Assembly: GCA_963640395.1 (NCBI GenBank)
Contig: CAVHZH010000078.1
Location: 1-11,326 of the forward strand
Origin: W0P33-017 sp963640395
Lineage (GTDB): Bacteria > Bacillota > Clostridia > Lachnospirales > Lachnospiraceae
DNA length: 11,326 bases
Reading direction: 5' to 3'
The notes under the pieces are model-generated. The model searched no databases, was not told the origin of the DNA, and saw nothing but the letters and a program-made list of their open reading frames with translations. This document shows positions 6,553 through 11,326 of the stretch, one piece after another (positions within the stretch are counted from its first letter, which is position 1; each line of letters starts with the position of its first letter). Both the position numbers and the translations under genes were made by a program.

Positions 6553-8220
6553 CTAGACCTCCATAATGATCGGAATGATCATCGGACGGCGCTTGGTTTC
6601 CTTCCATACAAATCCACCGAGCGAATCCTTGATCTCCTGTTTGATCTTTCCCCAGTCTGTCACACCCTTGTCCATCAGGTGATCCATTGTCTTGTTCAAC
6701 ACGGCCTGTGCGTCATCCATCAGATCTCCGGCATCACGCACATAGACAAAACCGCGGGACACGATATCCGGTCCTGCGAGCACCTGTCCGGAATCCCCGT
6801 CCAGCGTGAGTACCACGATGATGATACCCTCCTCCGCGAGAATATGGCGGTCACGCAGCACGATATTGCCGACATCACCGACACCCAGTCCATCGACCAT
6901 GACATCGCCCGCATGTACCTTTCCGTTGACACGTGCGCCCTTGTCATCCAGCTCAAGCACATCGCCGGAATTGATCAGGAAAACATTGTCCTTGTCGATG
7001 CCGAGCTCCTGTGCGATCTTCGCCTGTGCCTTTCTGTGCTTATACTCACCGTGGATCGGAATCGCATATTTCGGGCGGACAAGCGAATAAATCAGCTTGA
7101 TGTCCTCCTGACAGGCATGTCCTGAAACATGCACATCCTGAAAAATCACCTCTGCACCCTTGCGGGACAGATCATTGATGACCTTAGACACTGCTTTTTC
7201 ATTTCCCGGAATCGGGTTGGAGCTGAAAACGATCGTGTCGTTCGGGCGGATGCTGACCTTGCGGTGCGTGCCATTCGCCATACGCGACAGCGCCGCCATC
7301 GACTCACCCTGACTGCCGGTCGTGATCAGCACGGTCTTTTCCGGCGGATAATTTTTCAGATGCTCAATATCGATCAGCGTGTTGTCCGGGATGCTGATAT
7401 AGCCCAGCTCCGTAGCCGTGGAAATGATGTTGACCATACTGCGTCCCTCCACGACGACCTTTCTGCCATTCTTGCATGCGTGATTGATGATCTGCTGCAC
7501 GCGGTCTACATTCGATGCGAAGGTAGCCACGATAATACGGTTGTTCTGATGCTCCTCAAATATATTTTCCAGTGCCCGTCCGACCGTCTTTTCAGACATC
7601 GTAAAACCGGGACGCTCTGCATTCGTACTGTCACACATCAGGGCAAGCACGCCCTTTTTGCCGATCTCACCGAAACGCTGCAGATCGATCGCATCACCGA
7701 ATACCGGCGTATAGTCCACCTTGAAATCTCCGGTGTGGACGATCGTACCGGCGGGCGAATAGATCGCTAAAGCCGCTGCGTCCTGAATGCTGTGGTTCGT
7801 CTTGATAAACTCGATACGGAAGCAGCCTGCATTGATATGCTGTCCGTATCTGACGATCTTGCGCTTGACCTTTTTGAGCAGCTCATGCTCCTCGAGCTTG
7901 TGGTCAATAATACCCATCGTCAGCTTGGTCGCATAGATCGGCACATTTACCTCACGCAGAATATACGGCAGTGCGCCGATGTGATCCTCGTGTCCGTGCG
8001 TGATAAAGAAACCTTTGACTTTGTCAAGGTTTTCTTTCAGATAAGTCACATCCGGGATCACCAGATCGATACCAAACATATCATCCTCTGGAAAGGACAG
8101 TCCGCAGTCCACGACAATAATACTGTCCTCGTATTCGAAGGCAGTAATATTCATTCCTATCTGCTCTAAACCGCCTAAAGGAATGACTTTCAACTTAGTA
8201 TTCTGTTTTTCTTTTTTCAA
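6553..8220 (-). CDS. rnjA: Ribonuclease J
   Basis: A 555-residue metallo-beta-lactamase/beta-CASP nuclease with 5'-to-3' exonuclease and endonuclease activity in mRNA decay and rRNA maturation. The zinc-binding motif is THGHEDHIGA (H75, H77, D79, H80), with further ligands at H143 (TNHS) and D165 (HTGDFK). The beta-CASP domain carries LMCDSTNAERPG and ITTGSQGE, and the late active-site segment is IPIHGEYKHRKAQA. Length matches RNase J1/J2 of about 555 residues; all catalytic residues present favour an active J1-type enzyme. Translation begins at TTG (8220-8218), supported by a strong AAGGAGG six bases upstream and no in-frame ATG nearby. A 92-base gap separates it from the DUF1292 gene, the longest gap inside this operon, and the ylbF-family gene follows 7 bases later. 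Confidence 0.96.
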   Translation of the reverse strand: MKKEKQNTKLKVIPLGGLEQIGMNITAFEYEDSIIVVDCGLSFPEDDMFGIDLVIPDVTYLKENLDKVKGFFITHGHEDHIGALPYILREVNVPIYATKLTMGIIDHKLEEHELLKKVKRKIVRYGQHINAGCFRIEFIKTNHSIQDAAALAIYSPAGTIVHTGDFKVDYTPVFGDAIDLQRFGEIGKKGVLALMCDSTNAERPGFTMSEKTVGRALENIFEEHQNNRIIVATFASNVDRVQQIINHACKNGRKVVVEGRSMVNIISTATELGYISIPDNTLIDIEHLKNYPPEKTVLITTGSQGESMAALSRMANGTHRKVSIRPNDTIVFSSNPIPGNEKAVSKVINDLSRKGAEVIFQDVHVSGHACQEDIKLIYSLVRPKYAIPIHGEYKHRKAQAKIAQELGIDKDNVFLINSGDVLELDDKGARVNGKVHAGDVMVDGLGVGDVGNIVLRDRHILAEEGIIIVVLTLDGDSGQVLAGPDIVSRGFVYVRDAGDLMDDAQAVLNKTMDHLMDKGVTDWGKIKQEIKDSLGGFVWKETKRRPMIIPIIMEV

Positions 8221-8226
8221 ATGAAA

Positions 8227-8233
8227 CCTCCTT
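8227..8233 (-). promoter_or_regulatory. Ribosome binding site fixing the TTG start of RNase J
   Basis: A full AAGGAGG on the minus strand sits six bases before the TTG at 8220-8218. It decides the start, since the next methionine codon in frame is M23. Confidence 0.85.
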
Positions 8234-8312
8234 GTTTTTGTTCGGATACAAGACCCACAGAAGGCTTTGCCGGATCATATCTGACAATCGTAACCCGCGC
8301 TCCAAATTCCGG

Positions 8313-8567
8313 TCATACGATCTCTACGTCGTCCATCATCTCGGCAAATACTTTTGCAAGTGCATTTAATTCCGTGTCATCCTCTACCATATCGTAGGTA
8401 GATTCTCCGTCCGATTCGATAGTCTCCTTCATGATATAACAATCACAATCCCCATCCTCATCCTCGGTCACTAAAATATAATGATATCCGTTAATTTTTG
8501 TTTGCTCTAAAACGTAAAATTCTACTTTTTCCCCGTCGATCGGGTCTGTAAATACGACCTTTTCCAT
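8313..8567 (-). CDS. DUF1292 (UPF0473/YrzB-like) protein
   Basis: An 84-residue small acidic protein of the DUF1292 family, function not established. The family pattern is visible: VVFTDPIDGEKVEFYVLEQTKINGYHYILVTE followed by an acidic stretch and a C-terminal helix (ELNALAKVFAEMMDD). I chose ATG 8567 because GGAGG (8573-8577) lies five bases before it; an ATG four codons upstream (8579) contains that binding site and has none of its own. The gene keeps the position between ruvX and mltG seen for yrzB in B. subtilis, although here RNase J and a YlbF-family gene intervene. It starts 25 bases after the ruvX stop. Confidence 0.88.
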   Translation of the reverse strand: MEKVVFTDPIDGEKVEFYVLEQTKINGYHYILVTEDEDGDCDCYIMKETIESDGESTYDMVEDDTELNALAKVFAEMMDDVEIV

Positions 8568-8592
8568 TGCATCCTCCATGCGGACCGATCAT

Positions 8593-9042
8593 CTACAGCG
8601 CATCCTCTGCCGTAGCTGCCGCCATCTTTTTTGCATCCATATAGCCCTGTAAAATAAAGATCGCCGCGATCTCATCTACATATTCCTTGCGCTCGTAACG
8701 CCCCATGCCTTTTTCCATCATGGAACGGTCTGCCGCCACTGTCGTCAGACGCTCATCCCACAATGCCACAGGCAGTCCCGTGCGTTTCTCCAACAGTTCC
8801 TTGAACTCCTTTGTCCGTTCACAGCGCTCGCCCTCGGTTCCGTTCATATTTTTCGGGAAACCGAGCACCAGCTCGTTCACCTCGTATTCCTCGACCAGTT
8901 CTCCGATACGTGCCAATGTCTGCCGCAGCTTGCCCTGAGACTTTCTGCGTATAATCTCTACGCCCTGCGCAGTGATCCCCAGCGGGTCACTGACTGCCAC
9001 GCCAACTGTTTTCGAGCCAAAATCCAATCCCATGATCCGCAT
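8593..9042 (-). CDS. ruvX: RuvX/YqgF: putative pre-16S rRNA nuclease (Holliday junction resolvase-like)
   Basis: A 149-residue RNase H-fold protein of the YqgF family. Motifs are MGLDFGSKTVGVAVSDPLG with D7, LVLGFPKNMNG (58-67), LWDERLTT with E97, and YVDEIAAIFILQGYMD with D123, giving the three acidic residues of the RNase H-like site. E. coli YqgF processes the 5' end of pre-16S rRNA; a role in Holliday junction resolution was proposed from the fold. The start is ATG 9042, matching the usual 'MRilGLDfG' opening, though the binding site is weak (AGGACGG, about 11 bases upstream), which suggests modest translation or partial coupling to ireB, 57 bases upstream. Confidence 0.94.
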   Translation of the reverse strand: MRIMGLDFGSKTVGVAVSDPLGITAQGVEIIRRKSQGKLRQTLARIGELVEEYEVNELVLGFPKNMNGTEGERCERTKEFKELLEKRTGLPVALWDERLTTVAADRSMMEKGMGRYERKEYVDEIAAIFILQGYMDAKKMAAATAEDAL

Positions 9043-9099
9043 ATGATCTTACCGTCCTGTTTTTATTTGCTGTCCCTGACCCGTGGTCTGCTGCCTGTC

Positions 9100-9363
9100 C
9101 TAACCGCGGAAATTCTTATTGATATAATCTGCCAGCAGCTCCTCGACCAGCTCATCGCGCTCGACCTTCATGATCAGGCTGCGCGCATTGTTGTGGCTGG
9201 TAATATAGGTCGGATCACCAGACATGATATAGCCCACGATCTGATTCAATGGATTGTAGCCTTTCTCAGAAAGAGACCGGTAAACGAGCTCTAATACATC
9301 CTTCACCTGCATCTCCGGTTCTTTTTGCACTTTAAAAAATTGTGTCTGATTTTTATCCTGCAT
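9100..9363 (-). CDS. ireB: IreB family regulatory phosphoprotein (UPF0297/DUF965)
   Basis: An 87-residue protein with the IreB core: VLELVYRSLSEKGYNPLNQI, then VGYIMSGDPTYITSHNNAR and SLIMKVERDELVEELLADYI. In Enterococcus faecalis IreB is phosphorylated on N-terminal threonines by the PASTA kinase IreK and lowers cephalosporin resistance. Here the disordered N-terminus has a single threonine (T7) as the obvious candidate site. GAGG lies about ten bases before the ATG. It is the first gene of the long minus-strand operon and directly follows the promoter at 9424-9452; ruvX follows, the standard Firmicute order. Confidence 0.93.
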   Translation of the reverse strand: MQDKNQTQFFKVQKEPEMQVKDVLELVYRSLSEKGYNPLNQIVGYIMSGDPTYITSHNNARSLIMKVERDELVEELLADYINKNFRG

Positions 9364-9423
9364 AATTTCACGTCCTCATATGTGCTTTTGTATTCTTTAT
9401 GGTTTGAAGCACTATTCTTTATT

Positions 9424-9452
9424 ATTTTAATATAACCCGCGCAAAATTTCAA
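9424..9452 (-). promoter_or_regulatory. Sigma-A-type promoter of the ireB-to-lactonase operon
   Basis: On the minus strand a -35 box TTGAAA (9452-9447) and a -10 box TAAAAT (9429-9424) are separated by exactly 17 bases; each matches consensus at five of six positions. It would give a leader of roughly 50 bases before ireB. The surrounding intergenic stretch (9364-9532) is AT-rich near the boxes, and I see no convincing terminator for mtaB in it, so read-through from mtaB is also possible. Confidence 0.78.
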
Positions 9453-9532
9453 CCTCTAATCGCAAACATCTATTCGGGTCTGCGTTCCGTTACTGTTTTA
9501 CCCTACCTCACTGCGGCATCACAGCAGCATCG

Positions 9533-10885
9533 TTACTGTGGCTCAAAGGCATAGATTTCCCCGGAAATAGGCGCTCCGACTACTCCGTCTATCAGCCGGT
9601 TGGTATCATCTGCCTCACGATCCCCGGGCAGGAGCTTTTTTGCAACGCGCACATATTCCGGCGTAAATCCGACCATATAGCGCACTCCGTCCAGCTCGAC
9701 TGCCTCCTCGAATAACACCGTCTGCCGCTTTCCGATATAGTAGTCGCGGTATTCCTTTGACTGCATGGCTTCGAGCGCTAAAAGTCTCGCGCTGCGCTCC
9801 TTTTTGACCTGCTCAGGCACCTGATCCGGCATACGCTCCGCCCGCGTGCCCCTGCGCTTGGAATACTGGAATACATGCATCTCATAAAATCGGATCTGCT
9901 GCAAAAATTGTTCGGTCTGCGCGAATTCTTCTTCGGTTTCCCCCGGAAAACCAACGATGACATCGGTCGTGATCGCCGGATGCCCGTAAACGCAGCGCAG
10001 CAGCTCACAGCTATTCGCATATTCCTCTGTCGTATATTTGCGGTTCATGCGCTGTAAGGTCGCATCGCAGCCGCTCTGCAGTGAGAGGTGGAAATGCGGG
10101 CACACCTTTGGCAGTGCGTGGAGCTGCTCAACGAATTCCTCTGTGATAATGCGCGGCTCCAGCGAGCCAAGCCGGATGCGCTCGATCCCCGGTATGTCAT
10201 GCACCATGCGGATCAGCTCGAGCAGTCCGAACGACTCGCCCGCGCCGTAGGAGCTTAAATGAATGCCGGTCAGCACGATCTCGTGATAACCGTTTTCTGC
10301 GAGTGTACGCGTTTCCTCATAGACGTTTTGCGGGTCACGGCTGCGCACTCTGCCGCGCGCATACGGAATAATACAATAGCTGCAAAACTGGTTGCAGCCG
10401 TCCTGCACTTTTAAGAAGGCTCTCGTATGCTCCCCGGTTCTCGCCAGATGCATCTCCTCGTAGCCCCTCACGCCGTCATTGATGTCGATGACATCCACCG
10501 TATGCGTGCGCTCTGCAAAAAAACGCTCCAGCATCGGCAGCAGCTCCGTTTTTTTATTGTTTCCGATCAACAGATCGATCGAGAGATCCCCCAGCAGCTC
10601 CTCCCCTGCGGTCTGCACATAACAGCCTGCCGCCACGACTGCCGCATCCGGGTTCTGCTTGCGCGCGCGGTGGATCATTTGTCTGGATTTGCGGTCTGCC
10701 ATATTGGTCACGGAACAGGTATTGATCACGTACACATCCGCCGGCTGCGAAAAATCCACGATCTCATAGCCTGCATCCTCGAGCATCTGCTGCATTGCCT
10801 CGGTTTCATAGGCATTGACCTTACAGCCGAGGTTGTGCAGCGCTGCCGTTCTGTTTTTTGTTTGATTATTTTTCACGGTATCCAC
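9533..10885 (-). CDS. mtaB: tRNA t6A37 methylthiotransferase MtaB
   Basis: A 450-residue radical SAM methylthiotransferase that converts t6A to ms2t6A at position 37 of ANN-decoding tRNAs. The N-terminal UPF0004 domain carries auxiliary-cluster cysteines C21 (HNLGCKVN), C57 (INTCSVTN) and C88 (AAGCYVQ). The radical SAM motif is C164-C168-C171 (CNQFCSYC), followed by IIPYARGRVRSR. A TRAM-like domain occupies about residues 385-450. The ALHNLGCKVN and CSVTNMADRKSRQMI blocks indicate the MtaB (B. subtilis YqeV) branch over MiaB or RimO. Start is GTG 10885, with AAAGGAA nine bases upstream; a second in-frame GTG three codons later is less well spaced. It is divergent from the HPr-like gene, and I cannot identify a convincing minus-strand promoter in the shared 91-base gap. 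Confidence 0.95.
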   Translation of the reverse strand: MDTVKNNQTKNRTAALHNLGCKVNAYETEAMQQMLEDAGYEIVDFSQPADVYVINTCSVTNMADRKSRQMIHRARKQNPDAAVVAAGCYVQTAGEELLGDLSIDLLIGNNKKTELLPMLERFFAERTHTVDVIDINDGVRGYEEMHLARTGEHTRAFLKVQDGCNQFCSYCIIPYARGRVRSRDPQNVYEETRTLAENGYHEIVLTGIHLSSYGAGESFGLLELIRMVHDIPGIERIRLGSLEPRIITEEFVEQLHALPKVCPHFHLSLQSGCDATLQRMNRKYTTEEYANSCELLRCVYGHPAITTDVIVGFPGETEEEFAQTEQFLQQIRFYEMHVFQYSKRRGTRAERMPDQVPEQVKKERSARLLALEAMQSKEYRDYYIGKRQTVLFEEAVELDGVRYMVGFTPEYVRVAKKLLPGDREADDTNRLIDGVVGAPISGEIYAFEPQ

Positions 10886-10907
10886 GTTTTTTTATTCCTT
10901 TAATTAG

Positions 10908-10936
10908 TTGACTTTTCTATTGAAAAACGGTACTAT
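10908..10936 (+). promoter_or_regulatory. Promoter of the HPr-like gene
   Basis: TTGACT (10908-10913) and TACTAT (10931-10936) are separated by 17 bases. The -35 box is five of six to consensus and the -10 box four of six. Transcription would start near 10943, just before the palindrome at 10946-10961. Confidence 0.68.
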
Positions 10937-10945
10937 GTGAGTAAA

Positions 10946-10961
10946 TGAAAATGTATTTTCA
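10946..10961. promoter_or_regulatory. 16-base palindrome in the leader of the HPr-like gene (candidate operator)
   Basis: TGAAAATGTATTTTCA is a perfect dyad (7-base arms, 2-base centre). It lies between the predicted transcription start and the AAGGAGG at 10961-10967, sharing one base with the latter. The TGAAAA...TTTTCA ends resemble CcpA cre-type operators, but the central CG is replaced and spacing is wider, so the regulator is unknown. The AT-rich hairpin is short and unlikely to be a terminator. Confidence 0.45.
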
Positions 10962-10976
10962 AGGAGGTTTTTAAAT

Positions 10977-11210
10977 ATGAAAACAGTACAGATTTCTCTG
11001 AATTCCATTGACAAGGTAAAATCCTTCGTGAATTCCATCACACAGTTTGACTTTGACTTTGATCTGATTTCCGGAAGATACGTGATCGATGCAAAATCAA
11101 TCATGGGTATCTTCAGTCTGGATCTCTCTAAGCCGATCGAGTTGGCGATTCACTCTGAGGCAAATACGGACGAGATCTTAGAAGTAATCAAGCCGTACTT
11201 AGTTGAGTAA
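10977..11210 (+). CDS. HPr-family protein lacking the phosphocarrier histidine
   Basis: A 77-residue protein of HPr fold. The best match is AKSIMGIFSLDLSKPIELAI (39-58), which aligns with the regulatory Ser46 region of HPr (KSIMGVMSL in B. subtilis), so S41 corresponds to Ser46. Working back without gaps, the active-site loop that reads IHARPA in true HPr is replaced by SIDKVK; the only histidine is H59, far from that site. It therefore cannot act as a normal PTS phosphocarrier. Bacillus Crh is a known His15-less, Ser46-bearing HPr paralogue that acts as a CcpA co-regulator, so a Crh-like role is possible, but this is inference. The start has AAGGAGG nine bases upstream. It stands alone with its own promoter and terminator. 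Confidence 0.82.
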   Translation: MKTVQISLNSIDKVKSFVNSITQFDFDFDLISGRYVIDAKSIMGIFSLDLSKPIELAIHSEANTDEILEVIKPYLVE

Positions 11211-11240
11211 TCCATTACTTGCAGATGTCAGGCAACAGTA

Positions 11241-11270
11241 AGCCGTCACCATTTGGTGGCGGCTTTTGTT
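11241..11270 (+). terminator. Intrinsic terminator of the HPr-like gene
   Basis: A 10-base-pair stem (11241-11250 with 11255-11264, one G-U pair) with loop ATTT is followed by TTTGTT. It lies 30 bases after the stop codon. Confidence 0.85.
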
Positions 11271-11271
11271 C

Positions 11272-11305
11272 TGTAATAGGAAATTCCGATGAATTTCCTA
11301 TTACA
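11272..11305. repeat. Perfect 14-base inverted repeat after the terminator
   Basis: Arms 11272-11285 and 11292-11305 (TGTAATAGGAAATT and its complement) flank the 6-base loop CCGATG. It is too close to the preceding terminator to be needed for termination and has no T-run of its own. Compare the similar-looking inverted repeat at 26-51. Confidence 0.7.
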
Positions 11306-11322
11306 CAAAAAGCCCTCCGGGC
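11306..11322 (-). terminator. Possible minus-strand terminator at the window edge
   Basis: Read on the minus strand, GCCC-GGA-GGGC (11322-11312) is followed by TTTTTG. The stem has only four pairs, and the window ends just beyond, so it may belong to a convergent gene to the right or be part of the repeat beside it. Confidence 0.35.
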
Positions 11323-11326
11323 AGGA

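Noticed and set aside
6388..7770. Long plus-strand reading frames (245 and 213 residues) opposite RNase J
   Set aside because: They lie wholly antisense to a gene with intact catalytic motifs, have low-complexity His/Arg/Asp-rich translations typical of codon-bias shadows, and match no family I recognise.
8221..8312. Internal promoter before RNase J
   Set aside because: A TATGAT box exists on the minus strand, but the sequence 16-18 bases upstream does not resemble a -35 box; left as an open question and not annotated.
9453..9532. Terminator after mtaB
   Set aside because: Only a four-pair stem with no following T-run could be found on the minus strand.
10427..10903. 158-residue plus-strand frame opposite mtaB
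   Set aside because: Antisense shadow of the mtaB N-terminal region; no family features and no ribosome binding site.
1..11326. CRISPR array, tRNA or rRNA gene, insertion sequence, phage or defence genes
   Set aside because: No spaced direct repeats, cloverleaf sequence, transposase, integrase or defence-family motif was seen on either strand.

Overview
The window looks like a core chromosomal segment of a Firmicute, most likely a Lachnospiraceae-type clostridium. This rests on strong AAGGAGG-type ribosome binding sites, moderate GC, DUF4364, IreB/RuvX/DUF1292 in the Firmicute order, RNase J, YlbF and a His-less HPr paralogue. The assignment comes from gene content only, and no species is claimed. 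I see no phage, IS, CRISPR, rRNA or tRNA, and no intergenic gap longer than about 170 bases.

Layout. (1) 94-2769, plus strand: small malic enzyme, a TIGR01212/YhcC-type radical SAM protein and a DUF4364 winged-helix protein. They are closely spaced and end at a perfect hairpin (2779-2815) that can terminate both strands. (2) 9452 down to 2848, minus strand: nine genes packed tightly enough to be one operon: ireB, ruvX, DUF1292, RNase J, YlbF family, a short MltG-like membrane protein, trmR, trhP (U32) and a lactonase-type beta-propeller. A good sigma-A-type promoter (TTGAAA, 17 bp, TAAAAT) lies just upstream of ireB. The last four genes overlap by 4, 4 and 8 bases. (3) 10885-9533, minus strand: mtaB, a tRNA methylthiotransferase. 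(4) 10977-11210, plus strand, divergent from mtaB: a 77-residue HPr-fold protein without the phospho-accepting histidine, with its own promoter, a palindrome in its leader and a terminator. Imperfectly understood hairpins sit at both window ends.

How the genes fit together. The minus-strand block is dominated by RNA maturation and translation. RuvX trims pre-16S rRNA. RNase J degrades and matures RNA. YlbF-family proteins are RNA-decay adaptors in Bacillus. TrhP and TrmR successively make 5-hydroxyuridine and 5-methoxyuridine at tRNA U34, and MtaB thiomethylates A37 of the same anticodon loop. IreB and the MltG-like protein are tied by family to cell-wall control. The order ireB-ruvX-DUF1292-mltG-trmR-trhP matches the Bacillus subtilis yrzL-yrrK-yrzB-yrrL-yrrM-yrrN/O cluster, here with rnjA and a ylbF homologue inserted and the MltG gene reduced to its N-terminal part.

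Most of the window is ordinary core genome. The points most worth a second look are the His-less HPr paralogue with its palindromic leader, the catalytic-domain-less MltG, the RNase J-YlbF pairing, and the terminal lactonase fused by overlap to a tRNA-modification operon. I do not see evidence for a wholly new multi-gene system.
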